Notes: a model not told the origin generated them from the letters alone. 64,000 bases of DNA from Panorpa germanica (GCA_963678705.1 OY783206.1:24935807-24999806), one strand, 5' to 3'. Counted from the stretch's first letter, positions 37,483 to 51,373 are shown. Translations and numbers: made by a program.

Positions 37483-40400
37483 CACACAAAAATAGATGCA
37501 TAACTTAGAACAAAGTTCACTCCCTAGTATTGTGTAGGTGAGGGGAATTCCATTGAGAGTTGCAGGGGATTGCAGCTTGCACCTAGTAGGTATGCAATAC
37601 ACTAAGCACTATTTAATTATAAAAAGAAGAAGAATAATTTTAATTAGTTCAATTAAAAAAAAATAGATGGTTTATAAACTTTAATCGTAAATTACTCATC
37701 TCTTCTATCGACGAGTTTTGGATGTCTGCATATTTTTTTCCGTTTTAATGTGGCAGCAAGTTTGACGAAATCCTGCACTGATGGTGGTAATGACATTCTT
37801 CCTGATAGCACATAGTTTATGTCCTTTACCCATTTGTATATGTACAGATTTACGGCAATGTTTATTATCTTCTCTTTTAAATCGCTACTATGAACTGTAC
37901 ATTCAGAAATAGAAAAATCAACATTTTGTCGGACTGTCTCAAAAATATCTGCAACTTGATGATGATGCTTTGGTAGCATTTCTATTACAACATCTTGTAT
38001 GTGGGATATAATATTAATTAATTTACTACTAGGATATTGCAAGTTTTGTTGCCCATTATATTCTCTTTCTACAATAAGTTTATGGATTCTATCTGGACAA
38101 TTTGCTCTAAGAGAGTTTAGGCACTGGTAACAATCCCCAACAACACCAAGACATTTTCGTCCAACATAGCCCACAAAATATGCCATTTGATATGTACAAG
38201 CTTGATTTAATTCGTTGGCAGAATCTTGCAAATTTAAGGCAGAATAAACGAAATATCTTTCTAAAGGGCATTGTCCTTCTGATGTACGATATTCTTCGCC
38301 ATACTTAATTAGGTTTTTAATACTAGTTACAAAACCTACGCAGTCATCTTCTTCGCAATTTGCATTTATGGAATGCTTTGAAGAAATGTTATTTATAATT
38401 AAAGTCTTAAAAGCATTAACGAAATCAGTTGACGTTGGTCTTGTGTGCAACCTCCCATATGATCTGATGGCGGCAAAAAAGTTCTCAAGAGGATCTTGGT
38501 TAACTCGCCTTGTTAAAAAATATTTGAATTTTTTCTCTTTTAGAGTAAGCCAAAGGTACTTAAAGTTTTGTAATGTGCTTATAAAGTTTTTAATTGATGG
38601 TGTTGTAATCTTTTTTCCTGCCTTGTTTTTAAAATGCATTGACTTGAACACCTCAATAGCGTTATTCCAAAATTCTATATGATACGATCCTCTTTCAACG
38701 GCACATTTATATTTATTCCCTGCAGTTTTTCTAATGTTGGTGTTAAGAGAGTCGAAAAGTTTGTTGAAGAAATCTAGCAATTCTGCAGTACCATACGCAT
38801 ATTTACCAACTTGTTCTGGAGCTAAAATCAAGATAAAAATTACTATAGTGTATTTATAATTATAAAATCAAAAAATTTAAAGTCATAACAAATTATTACC
38901 TGTATCACTGTAGACCCGCAAACAAGATGCCACTCGTTGGCTAAACACCTGTGTACAGTATTTCACTTTCATTTTCCTTATTTTGCTCTTTAACACGTGG
39001 TAATCGGACAGTTTTGGTACAGCTCGAATTATGTGGCGTTTGTCTAATTCATACAATTTCGATATGCTGTTCCAAGATGCACGTACCTCATTACCATTCT
39101 TATGGAATATAATATCTGCATTAATAAAGGTATTTCGAAATTGTTTCAACATGTGGGGGACATCATAAAAATGTAGCATTTTACGCCCACTAATTAAAAT
39201 GTGGTTATTATCAACATTATTGCTTTCTGCTTTTATGATTTTAATTGCAGACACATTGGTCGAGGCCTGGTCACAAATAAGGGCTTCTGGTTCCAGTCCT
39301 GTTGAAATAACGCTGTTCACTACTTCTTTTAGTATTTTCACTAGGTTTATTGATTTTGTATTACTTTCACAAAAGTAATACGCTAATGGCATCTTCCATT
39401 TCTTTCTTAAACCTGTTAGCATAAAAACTAAAGCATGATCTGCAAACTTTGATGAAACATTGCCATCTGCTAAATCCTGAAACCCAGATACAACACCTTT
39501 GTTGGATTGATACTTTAAACCTGAAACAGATTATATGTTAGAGCGACCCATAAAATCAAACATTGTACTATACAATAATAAAGCATTAGTAGTTACCCGG
39601 CATTAGAAAAATCTCATCAAACATAATTGCACAAGCTCTATCCTGTGAGCTTAAACCGCTAGACATGTCCGAGATAAATTTTATAAAAAAATCGTTAATA
39701 CCTGCAATGAATTTATCCAATATGAGTTTAATTAATAATATTAATTATTTATACATAATTATGCAGTATACCTGTTTTAAATGGCAGCTTTCTAAGTAGT
39801 TTCATTAAAGTTATCCTGGAAGGTAGTGAAAATAAATGCGAAAAATATCTATATGCTTTAGGTCCTTGTTTATACAAAGAAAGAGCAAGAATTTTATCTT
39901 CTAATGTATAACGTCGGCCCTGTTTAATTTTTCCAGATAATCTTAACTGCATTTCTATAAATTGTGAACCCGAAGTAGTCAAATTGTTAAGTTTATTTAA
40001 AAAAATACGATTCTTCGCTAAATTCTTAGCCGTTTTTAATCTCTGTTTTAGTCCTACATTTTTTCTTAAAGATAATTTTTGTTCATTTTTCAGTTTTTTA
40101 AAAACGCGCCATTCGTTAATATTGTCAAATGTTTTTTTCTTTTTTGAAACCTTTTCTGTCGCTATGACACGCGTTGACCGTGGTCTTGATATTTGTGGTG
40201 GTGATGTGCTATTGTCATTAGGAAAAGTAGTTTCAAGCTTGATTTCATTATCTACAAAAAGTACTTTATTAAAAAGGCTGTCCATTATTTATAGTAAGAA
40301 AATATTTACAACTGCAGCAGCTTACCTTCTGGCGGAAATAAAGAGGGAATGCTATTTACTTTTGGAACAATTCTATTAAAATCTAAGATAAGGTCTTCGT

Positions 40401-40996
40401 CCCGAAAATGTCTTCTACAAACTACAATTTGTTTCCGGTATAACTCTTCTCTACTTGAGTTGGCATATATTGCTTTGTTAATAAATTTAATCCATGCATC
40501 AAAGATATTATGATTATCCATTTTAGTTGGATTAGGCAAGCGAAATTTTGATACCCCCTTCCCTGATTTACAAACAGAACATAACGCCGGCATTTTGCTA
40601 TTCTGACAAAAAACTGAAAGCAAAAATCTTTAATAATGAAATATATTATAAAGATATAATATAAAACAACACTCACCAATGAAGAATATCTCACTATTTA
40701 ATATTAATTACCAAATGTCACAAAATGTTTTTACTATAAATTGATGCCGAACAATATCACTTTTACCAAATGTCACTTTTAAATAGTAAACAAATAAATA
40801 AAAATATTTTTAGGTTAATGTCAACAAATCTATTGTCAAAAATACAAGTTTTCAAACAGAGAGGTCATTGGCAATGCTTGACAACTAATAGAATGAGATA
40901 GATTGCTTTCCCCTTACGTCTGGTAATGGATTCATACCCCTCAAAATGGAAAAATTTATTTGTTCACAGTGAATCGTCTATTTAATATGTGGTTTG
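37483..40996 (-). mobile_element. P-superfamily DNA transposon, 3.5 kb
   Basis: An 11-bp direct repeat TGCTAAGAACC lies at 37473-37483 and 40997-41007. The P family usually makes 8-bp duplications, so the true duplication probably lies within it. Inside, the ends are imperfect inverted repeats, CACACAAAAATAGATG on the left against CAAACCACATATTAAATAG read inward from the right. The only gene is a THAP-P transposase on the minus strand. Neighbouring array units lack this insert. Confidence 0.75.
37692..40593 (-). CDS. P-element-type transposase with THAP domain, intact after splicing
   Basis: Five exons join in frame: 40326-40593, 39772-40251, 39597-39701, 38900-39520 and 37692-38821. Every donor is GT, every acceptor AG, and every junction phase 1. 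The total is 2604 nt, 867 aa, with no stop or frameshift. Residues 1-90 form a THAP finger (CSVC, W in DAWIKF, VCRRHF, IPSLFP). Exon 2 is basic and carries a YTLEDKILALSLYKQGPKAY segment typical of these transposases. Exon 3 gives the RACAIMFDEIFLMP motif of the catalytic core. Exon 4 covers the P-transposase core and exon 5 the QDPLENFFAAIR C-terminal motif. The family is related to THAP9. The start at 40593 begins the THAP fold; an in-frame ATG at 40623 adds ten residues. Nothing in the sequence prevents activity. Confidence 0.85.
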
Positions 40997-42127
40997 TGCT
41001 AAGAACCCAAGGATCTTGAATTATTCCTTCCTTAATAAGAAATGACAAAATCATTAAAAATTAATTGACATATTATTATCATCATCATTTACCAGTAACG
41101 AATCGAGCTGATCAATTTTAAATTGGTTCTGTTGTCGTTAAATATAAGCGTGTGTTAGTAGTAGTATATCGTTTAGGCGTCCAGTTAACGTTTATGTCTG
41201 TACCATTTAAAGTTTCAATACAAACGCGTCTGCCATCTGTTAAGTAAATCATTTATTATTTTTTACAACTGCTGCTTAATAGATGGTGCTCAGGATTTAA
41301 TTTTGTGGCGGCACATCGCCATCCGTCACGCCTCTACAGGCGAATAGACGACATAACTAAGAACTGTATAATCGTTCATTCTTACAGCGACTAGCAACCA
41401 GCACGGACTCTAGATATTACAACGACACGTTTTAAACTTACAACCATAGGTTTTGTATCGCAATTGTTATAATCATTCACTTGTTAAATAAATACTATTA
41501 ACTTTACATTCTGTTAAGAACACACTTGATTTGTTTTAATAAATATAGTAGTAAGTATAGTACTAAGATAACTACAATTTTATGTTAAATATATAATTAC
41601 AGTGCACCTCTTATAACGCGAATTCAAAGAGCACGACTAAATTATTACGGTAACTGATTTTCTCTAAAGCGTTCCCTGTGCAACACAATACTGTTAGAAA
41701 TATTTCGTTAGAAGTCTTTATTAGTCTATTAAAAATATTGTCAAAATAATAAAAAATAATAATAAATAATAAATCAGGTTATTAATTTCGCAATTCATTT
41801 TTTTATTAAATTTGTATTAAAATTAAAAAAATATTTTACAATGTATTCTAGAACAGACACTCCCACTAAATCTTAACTTTTTTTTTCACAGATTCCATTT
41901 TGATGGCCACATCTATGAAATAATGACGCAAGTTCAATTTATTAATTTCAGAAAAATAGTTTTTATATACATGTATGTATAAAAAGCGATATGCCAAAAT
42001 TTATCCAAAATGTTCTCCATCCCTGTACAGTCCATCCAAACTTTGCTTGAAGTCTTTTGTGTATTATTCCTATAACGGTAATTGTAACGGCAACACATTA
42101 CCCGCTATACAGGGGGATCGGTGGGTC
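40997..42127. other. Spacer P element to copy 5
   Basis: No gene. It resumes the array spacer at about 41025 (matching 13620 onward), is interrupted by a solo LTR (41304-41576) and continues as the 3-prime flank of copy 5. Confidence 0.6.
41304..41576. mobile_element. Solo LTR, 273 bp
   Basis: It begins TGTGGCGGCAC and ends ACTACA, so it has TG...CA ends. It is flanked by ATTT at 41300-41303 and 41577-41580, while other array units have one uninterrupted copy of this site. An AATAAA lies inside. There is no internal coding region, which indicates LTR-LTR recombination. The 4-bp duplication and the termini suggest a Ty3/gypsy-type source. Confidence 0.75.
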
Positions 42128-43922
42128 CTAGGCACAATTATTTCTGTATATATTAATTACACATCCATATTCATTTTCATGGCACAATACATCCTCAAAA
42201 AGTTTTCTTGGAATAAAATAAGAATTATCACGTCTAAATGAATCGGTTTTGATTTGTTTTACGGTACCCGCAACGCAAGGACGTGAAAACGCAACGGAAA
42301 ATCCCGTTTTACTATTGTAGAGAGTAAGACTAAAGTTAAAATCAGATTTTCCATCAGTTAAATTGAAAACAGAGAAATAAACATTATCAATAGAATACGA
42401 AGCTGTAAAACTGAACAGTTTGTCATAAATTGAAATGTAATTTAGAGTACAGACGTTGTTTTGCAACTGACGGAAATACGGTGTAGACATCAGTTTTATG
42501 CCCCCTGGGTGCTCATCTTTGATATGCTCCGTCAAATCTTTAATTACTCCCGTCCAATCACATTGGGTATTATAACACTCTGTTGAACGGTAAACGCAGT
42601 TCAAAATATGGCTCCTTATTTTCTCTTGAGGACCACTAACAGGACATCCTGCACCACTGAATTTACAAACAACATCAAAGTCTTCAAGGAGTTGTTCCAA
42701 AAAGTAGTTTCTACTGTCAGACACTCCAGTTTGACATTTTGGACATTTGCTTAATTTCTTCCCGCATTCTTCACACATGCTGTGGCCTTTACCACACAGC
42801 GGTATTTTCCCCCACATGAGTTCATTACATATTTCACATTCAAACTTTTTCATCATCTTTCGTGAAATTTTTTGTGAATATGTGTAGTTCAGTTGCACCA
42901 AATATTCATTGTCTTCTAAAGCCGTGATATCCATGCCTTCGTTGTCCGTGTCCATAGAATTTTCCATATTTTCCATAAAAGTGTAAAGATCTAAATTAGA
43001 AATATTTCCAACTTTACTAAGTTTCATGTTACTTTCAGAAATCTTAAATTCGTTCATCGTTTGATCGATATCTATTTCCGGTCCGACATGTTGAATGACA
43101 ACTCTACTGGAAGTGTCACTTCTCAGCAGTTTCAAGATATACAGTTCGTTAAAAGGCGTATCAATGCTGAACTGACTTATCAGCATAATTGGATTTTCGA
43201 AATTAACAGATAATCCTTCTTTGGGGGTGTCTGTCAACACCACTAAACGATTTGGGTGTTCTTCACCGACATGAGACACAAATTTGTCCGGAACATCGCT
43301 CCACTCACAGGATTCCATGAAGCATTTGACAGACTCCTTGGGTTTATTATTGCACGAAGATTCGTGTTCCCATAGTGTCATAAGTTTTCCTCGATAGCCG
43401 CAGTCAAACTGACAGTTGTCAAAGACTTGGCTGTAATGTGTGTTTAAAGTATGTATTGATAAAACAAGAAAAAAAGCTTCTTAAATAATCCTATTTTGTT
43501 CTCATATAGTACTTGGTGCGAACTGGCATGGTACGAACAATTGGACATTGAGTCATGATACCCTGATGCCAAGTAGAAAATTGTCTTACAATGCAAGTTT
43601 CACACTTGGTAGCTTGCAATAAGCTAACTCCAAGGTTCATTTTCTACCTGAGATGTTCTTCCATGAATTGTATTATGGACATAATCTAACAGATACGATG
43701 CTAACATTGTAATTATTTATTTTATACTTACGCAAAAATAACGTTTAGGAATGGTAATTCTATTCTTTCGGATGTGCACTTTATCACCTTTTCTTTAGCT
43801 GTTATACATGATGTGCAATCGGGGCACACGAGATGTCCAGCGTAGCACGCTGTGTAAGGAGGGCGGATTACTAGTCGGCAGCTTGGACAAGTCATCCTAC
43901 CCAGGCTGTAGTTTAATTCCAT
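42128..43922 (-). CDS. SIAH-like dual-RING E3 ligase, array copy 5 (class A)
   Basis: Exon 1 is 43732-43922 and exon 2 is 42128-43430, with a 301-bp intron; the product is 497 aa. The first finger region carries the NKPKESVK variant shared with copy 1. The linker lacks three residues (GHT) before GPEID. All ligands of the second RING and both SIAH fingers are kept, and the degenerate first RING again lacks its last CPxC pair. The second finger is C-x4-C (CYNTQC). The 3-prime flank carries a solo LTR about 550 bp beyond the stop. Confidence 0.85.
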
Positions 43923-44439
43923 TATTCTAATCTAACAGCAAATCTGCAGGATACAATATTTTACCTTTATGAATTGTCATAACCTAAAAATATTTAATGC
44001 CTTGTAAACAAAGCTACTTATATTTAATGTTCGTTTAATTACTTTTCATGTCAATCAATTTGTTAATATGAGTTTTTATAAAAATTTCTTTGTTGTAAAA
44101 TTATAAGTTTAAAAGTAAATAATATAGAAAGTTGTGGACCAAAGGAATGGCGCAGTATCTAGAAAAACAAGGAAAAAGGAAAGAAAGGGACAGCAAGATT
44201 TAGACTTGGAGTGAAGAGGGTGTTACAATTTGCAAGTAGAAATTAAAAGAACAAAGCATTATTATGAGATAAATAACATATATTTTATACGGGGAATAAG
44301 GTTTGTACTACATATAGAAAATGTAGATTTCGTACACACTGATGCGACTTAAACATGCGACATCTGTATTTTCATTCACAAGTTGACATTATTTAGACAT
44401 GGGTGTACTAAATGTGTTCTACTTTTAACGTACAGACTA

Positions 44440-44877
44440 GTGCGACTTAAACATGCGGCACTAATAAAACCCCTACTTTTGCTATTTAAAAAAATTCTAG
44501 GTAGTATCTATATGAAACAAAAATGTTTCAATTATTGAGCGGTAATTCTAAAAGGATTGCGATTTTGAATGTGATCTCGAGCAAATGGGTGTGTGTTGAC
44601 GGTTTAGTTTATTTAGTAAATAAATAAAAATAATTGAAAATGGACAAATGAAATAAACCTGAACAATAGATCCTTGTCGAACTTGATAACGGTAAGCACG
44701 AGTTAGGAGAGACCTTGTTAAATAACTGAGTTTTATTATTCTTTTTTCTAAAGCAGGTTGAAGGAATTCGTTCGAAATATGAAAGCTTCCGACGTATTAA
44801 GTTGCATGTCGTATTATTGTGGACGTGTTGTACAACTTCTTACAACAAATGTTGAATGTCGCATGTTTAAGTCGCAC
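44440..44877. mobile_element. MITE-like element with 20-bp TIRs (copy 5 spacer)
   Basis: Orthologous to 1093-1530 with one TIR mismatch. Here an additional copy of the terminal motif precedes it at about 44342-44361. Confidence 0.55.
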
Positions 44878-45101
44878 GTATGTGTACGATACTTAATATA
44901 ATTATGAAATTAAATAGGGAGCTTAATGACATCATGACTAATAGAATAAAAACAAAATCTAAAACTATTAAGCAAATTTATTCAAAACTTCTGAGCACCG
45001 AAGTTCACCAACTAAAGAAAAGATAAACTGTATATGGGTATTTTATTTGTTTGACTACATATTGTTAAAAATGGAAAATACCTTCTATGCATAAATGGGA
45101 A

Positions 45102-45111
45102 GGGGGGGGGG
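45102..45111. repeat. Poly(G) tract, 10 G
   Basis: Shortest of the four orthologous tracts. Confidence 0.85.
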
Positions 45112-46059
45112 AGAGTTATGTGCTGAAATGAACTCTTTATAACCCAGTCATTAAGATAAAAAATGGGTAAATCCTGGAATTGAAATTTAATAAGTTAAAA
45201 ACTTGCATAAATCTTTGTTTTGACATTTTATAAGTTAGCTCCAAAGTCTCAAAGAATCCAGGGTACGCGAGTTTTGTCATTCAAAGGTCAAAGGTCACAT
45301 AAATCAGTTTTTGTAGATATCTTGTTTCCTATGCTATAAATGACATTTACCGTTATGAGTAATGTTCTAGAGCATAAAATTCTCTACAAATTTGATTTTA
45401 TGCATTTTTTGTATGATCAACCGTTCCCGAGATATAGCGCGAATAGTGGAAGACGCGATCTGCACTCTCTGATAGAAATGTGAAATTTGGATCAAATTAT
45501 TTTTAACGTTTAACGGTAAATTGACAATTCGGTAGTATTGTTAGTGTATTCAATAACTATACTATACTACGCATTAATGTAGTTAGCTTATCAGGGACTG
45601 GCTCATTGAAAAGGTAGAGCCTTAAAAAATATTTTTTTAAAAATTGTAAAAATTTGGTAAAATATACGAGGCGGAATCTAAAATTGAGGTTAGGTATGTC
45701 ACAGGGTTTAAGTGAAATTTAAAAAAAACCAGAACTTCGTCGTAACAAAGCTTTAAAAACATATTACTATGTTTATTCAATTACCTGCAGTTATTCTTTA
45801 AATACAGGAGTCCTTTTCTTCGTTATCAATTCAACTTATAACCAGTCTTCACAATATGATATTGTTTGTTAGAACTGTCACTGATAACTAATTCTATTTG
45901 CAATAATGAAATGTCTCAAGCACTATATAACTCTAATGTAATCTATTCTACTTCAACCAGAGCATTAGACATTTATAAATAACAAATATTGTACATTTAT
46001 TTTGTAAGAGCTGTGGTAATTTGCATTTATGTATTAACGTGTATTTTGATTTATAACAA

Positions 46060-47324
46060 GGTACAACTGCTTTGATAAAATACACCATGGTGTAGGATCT
46101 AATATAGGGACAACTGGTACTTTGATAACTTCAATCCGAACAAAGATTTGCCTTGTATTTTATAAGAAAGTTTATTGGCTTGACTGTACATATTTTAGGC
46201 ATACGCCATTTAATCCAGGTACCAATTCAGGAAGAATTATTTAAGTGCTCTAGAATAATAAAAAAATTAAAATATCTTATTTAAAAGGAAAGAAAAATCA
46301 ACAGACATAGAAAATCAAAGAAACAAATATTTATATTTGCCTTTAATGTTGATTTTAGTTATAATTATTTCGAATAAGTACTTTAGGGTCACCATTAGTA
46401 GAATTGGATCTATTATATTAAGTATAGACGTAATTAATTACATTTTTTTACAGATAAAATCAGGAAATGTTGTAATGTACAAATAATAATAGGTTTTTGA
46501 GTCTTTGCTTTAGATTACTTTGAGTATTTTAACAAAACAACTGTGCTTTTAAAGAACGCCTTCAATGAAACTTCTAAATACGCCTCTTACTAATATACAA
46601 ATTTATCTTAGTCCTCTGACGTCATATTTCCGAGCATCTCCGACAATCTCCGAGTTTTATGCATATGGCTGCCGTATTGTTATATTTCTAAGTGATTACA
46701 GTTTTACTTTCAATAAAAAGTAATAAATAGTTTAAAAGTGCAAATTTAATTGAAGTTTCTCGTATTTTATACAAATAGCGATAAGAAAAATATTAGTTGG
46801 CAGGTAAAATATTCATAGTTGTTATTATCTTAAAGCAAATACACTAACTCTAACAGTGGCGTCATTGTTAATTATATATAACATATTATTATTTTATTAG
46901 ACTTTATGATACTTTTCAGGACTATATATTGGGAGCTGCCAAAAAAATGTAAGAGGCAATAGGCAGCAGATGAATTAACTAGCTAGCTAAACAACTACAT
47001 CATCAAAAATCAAGAAGGACTTTGGTTTATATGCAATTACATTAATTAAATAATTTAATATTTTTGTTTTTTTAGGAAGAATTTTTATGTATATACAAAT
47101 ACATTAATTACAATAAACATTGTTAACTAAAAATTACGGTTTTTTTTTTATTTATAAAATTTTTGATATTTATAACAATTCAAACATCCACTCATTCCCG
47201 CTTTTTTTGGGTCTTGCAAGAACTTCTCGCATAACAAAGTCAGAGATCTTGGCCAATACCATGAATATATCAAAGTACCAAAGCTTAACATGGGAGTTAC
47301 CGATCTATAGTATATATCATCTTT
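46060..47324. mobile_element. Single right arm of the foldback element
   Basis: As at 18351-19590, with one TGATTTATAACAA at the junction. Confidence 0.7.
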
Positions 47325-49021
47325 GAAATGCACTTTAATTTGAGAATAAGATATTATTTATTATTATTATTATTTTAAAGTGATTAACAACAGATTTATA
47401 AATTAATAATATAAAGAATATAAATAATATGATTTGTTTATACACATGTAAACTGCACTGTACTGTAATGTAGAGTGGGTACGCTTGATGTTAATAATGG
47501 AGTCTGTTCTACTGAAGCGTGTAACTTGTACATGTCATCAATGGCGCAATGACGTTTCTAGTCCTTGTTCGTCCTGTAACCAATGAGAATGCTCTATTAG
47601 GTCATGTGATCCACCACAAGGCTTATTAAATTTAAAATATTTACTCTGGGTAATAAAAACTGCAATTTACTTTTATATATTTGTAAATTTAGTCCCACAA
47701 AAACATAATATTATTTTTAAACATCTTTTCTCATTTTCTAAAAATTGAAATACTTTACTTGTTAATTTAGTCACTTAAAAGAAATTTAGTGTTCATTGGC
47801 CAGGTTTTTATAACCTGCATTGCTCCTTGTTAGGTTTATTGTTTATTCTTTCTAGATGGGTTTGTGAATCATAACTTACATATTTACTAGAACCTCAAAT
47901 ATCTAATTATTTTTTAATGGATCGTTATATGTTAGGAGATATTTACTATTAAAATCACATGTAATGCCACGTCTGCTAAGTTGCTATCTCTTTTATACAA
48001 CAGAGCGTAAAAGAGATAGCATATTCAATACAAAACTCTTATCCTATATTTACCATATAAAAATAAAAACGCCTTTATGCAATTATAAACAATTATTTCA
48101 ATCAACAATTGAAACATCGATCCCTAAAAAATGAGTACGCAAGCTCATTCTGAATAATCAATTAATTCAAGTGTATTTAAAATTAAATTTAACCACGTGA
48201 CTTGCGTCATACCGACTGTAGTCTAGTTTTATAACAGTATGGTTTTCCCTTACTTATGCACCTCCTTATAAATATATATTTTATTTATATTCTATTTATA
48301 TAATTCTTTGTTAATATTGTTTAAATTAATTTGTATATTTAGACTTAAATTTAGCCTGAATATTCCTTGATTGATAAGATTTTGCTGTTATAATATAGTT
48401 TAATTAAAAATTTTCTTTTTGAATTTAAATGGGCTTGTGTCCTATGTCTTAATTTCTATAAAAGTGTACTATATATTGATAAAGTGGGTATATTGACTAG
48501 AACCTCAAATGTTCAATTATCTTTTAATAACTCCTTATATGTTAAGAGATATTAACAATTAAAAAAGTCATTTTACCTCTTTAATTATTAACGGGATTCA
48601 ACGTTGTACAAATTCCAAATGCATGTGACATCACAACCGCTGCCAACCTTACAGCAGATAAATCTCTGCTATAGGTATTTATATATCAAATATTATTTAC
48701 AGCTATTTCAAGGAACACTCAAATTCCAATACTATGTCTGTCATAACAGGGTTAAATAAAATAAAAACTTATTATTCTTTGATTTGACTTGATTATTTCG
48801 ACTACCAACAGCTACAGAACATTACCACAGCACTGACCTACTCAACAAATAACTGACGTTAAAATGCATTTCACGTCATACAAATATGGCCTACCATCCC
48901 TAGCGCAAAACTACAATTCAAATTTTTAATTGCTATATCTCCGTCAACATTTAGATATTTAATAAAATAGACACGCCAATACACATTTTTTAACATCATT
49001 ACATTATTTACAATTCTTGTT

Positions 49022-49306
49022 TTAGTAGAAGTGCAAATACAGCCTTTTCACAATTGCATTCCGCGGCATTTTAAAACTGTGATCTCTCAAATGTTTTGCT
49101 ATTAATTTATGCATGGATATTTCGCGGTATTTATTATCTGACGTTTGTAGTAAAAACATAAATTTCTTCTTCGCGGCTGAACTGCGTGCTCGACAGAAAT
49201 GACATAATCCACTCCAGTGTGACGTGCTCCAGAAAACAAGCTGTGCGCTTGATGAAGTAAATGGGGAATTCCCACATTCTGTTATACGTATTGCGAAACG
49301 TTGCAA
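49022..49306 (-). CDS. Unidentified 94-aa open frame in spacer
   Basis: Near-identical to 21319-21603; one residue differs (E for K near position 10). Function and reality as a gene are uncertain for the reasons given there. Confidence 0.3.
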   Translation of the reverse strand: MQRFAIRITECGNSPFTSSSAQLVFWSTSHWSGLCHFCRARSSAAKKKFMFLLQTSDNKYREISMHKLIAKHLRDHSFKMPRNAIVKRLYLHFY

Positions 49307-49779
49307 ATTATTAACCGGGTGTATTATTTATTGTTATTATTGATTATTTAATATTAATCTACTTTATGATATTCATATATTCAATGGGAATTTAAAAAAA
49401 ATTATATACTAGGTATGTGAAATTTGCAAAAACCATGCGGCATTTTTTCTTAACTATTATACTGTAGACAAAAAAAAATACCTGGTGTGTTCTATATTTT
49501 TCATTTTGGAATTGTTGAATTCAGTTCTTTTCCTGTTTTTATTTTAGGAGATAATAACAATTAAAAGTCATTTTGTGAAGTTATGAAAATACCAATGCAT
49601 GTAGCGTCATGTCTGCTAAGTTGATGATTGCTAAGTTGCCGTCTTTATCAATTGCTACAGGTTCAGCAATCGCACCAATACTTAACCGACGGTCATATCG
49701 CCATGCGTTTTTGACGTAGAAGGGCGACCCGGGCGTAAATCATCTTGAACTTCTTCTCGGCCATCTTGAAAGCGGTTAC

Positions 49780-49872
49780 ACGAGATGGCCAGACCTACAC
49801 GTTATGTAAGGAGGCCGGTTTACTAATCGGAAAGAGGAGCATGTTATTTTACCGAGTCTAGTTTAATTCCAT
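49780..49872 (-). pseudogene. Decayed SIAH-like exon 1 relic
   Basis: Same relic as 12650-12742, with the ATG at 49872 and a TAG at codon 5. Confidence 0.7.
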
Positions 49873-51373
49873 TATTCCAATCTAACAGCAACTGCAGGAA
49901 ATCTAGAAATATTGAATGCTCTCTAAACAAAGTTACTTGTATTTACTACGCATTGATACAGTTATTTTATCAGAGAGTGGCTCATTAAATTGAATGCAGT
50001 CATAAGTGTTTAAATATACAGAGTGAACAGGTACCGTGTCGACCGGACCAAATTGGAGGTTAGGTGTGAAATAGGCTGTACGCGATGTTTCAAAGAAACA
50101 GAACTTCGTCGTAACTAGAGTTGTTCTTCAAATACAAGAATCCTTTTCTTCGTTGTCAATTCAACCTATAAACAGTCTTGATAATGGTTTCTTAGAACTG
50201 TCAGTGACAGCAAATGTCTCAAGCACTATCTACAATCTCATGATAAGGAGACAACTGTAATTTAATTCAATCTGGTCTAAGTGTCCACCTCTTCCGCAGC
50301 ATTTATTGAGTTTTTATTACGTTCAAAAAGATTCATAACTTTAATTTCAATATTACACATTTGTTAATAACATATATTGAAAATTTATTTTGTAAGGGTA
50401 ATTTTAGTTCAACATTCATTCGTCTAGGCGTGAGGCTGCCTGAAGCCGCTATCGGTGCATATCTCGGTGGTACTGGCAGAGTTTTATTAAACCTAGTAGC
50501 AGACTTTTTGTAATACTTACTGTACTTTCATATAATTGTACTTAATTTTATAATTTTTTGTTTTAAGTGCTGTACTTGTAGCAATGTCATTATATCGGAT
50601 GAATCTTCGCTTTGCTTTTCTATTGTCTTATCGCATTCAGTGTCCAATGATTTTAAAATATTTCGCTCGCATATCGAGTAATTACAGACTTAAATGCTGA
50701 TGGCAACTTTCTAGTAGAAGTAGATATCAATACCATGTTTGAAGAAGTTATTCTTTCCTTAATAAGAAATAACAAAATCATTAAAAACTTAATCGATATA
50801 TTATCATCATTTACCAGTAACGAATCGAGCTGATCAATTTTAATTGGTTCTGTTGTCGTTAAATATAAGCGTGTGTTAGTAGTAGTATATCGCTTAGGCG
50901 TCTAGTTAACGTTTATGCCTGTACCATTTAAAGTTTCAATACAAACGCGTCTGCCATCTGTTAAGTAAATCATTTATTATTTTTTACAACTGCTGCTTAA
51001 TAGATGGTGCTTAGGATGAAATTTTATGTTAAATATTTAACTACAGTGCACCTTTTATAACGCGATTTCAAAGAGCGCTAGTAAATTATTACGGTAATTG
51101 ATTTTCTCCAAAGCGTTCCCTGTGCAACACAATACTGTTAGATATATTTCGTTAGAAGTCTTTATTAGTCTTTTAAAAATATTGTGAAAATAATAACAAA
51201 TAATATAAATGAAGGTAAATAATAAATCAGGTTATTAATTTTGCAATTCATTTTTTTATTAAATCTGTATTAAAATTAAGAAAATATTTTACAATGTATA
51301 CTACAACAGACACTCCCACTAAACCGTTAACTTTTTTTCTCCAAGATTCCATTTTGATGGCCACATCTATGAA

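Noticed and set aside
40306..40623. Stand-alone THAP-domain host gene
   Set aside because: A GAAG|GTAAGC donor joins it in frame to the P-transposase exons, so it is the N-terminus of the transposase.
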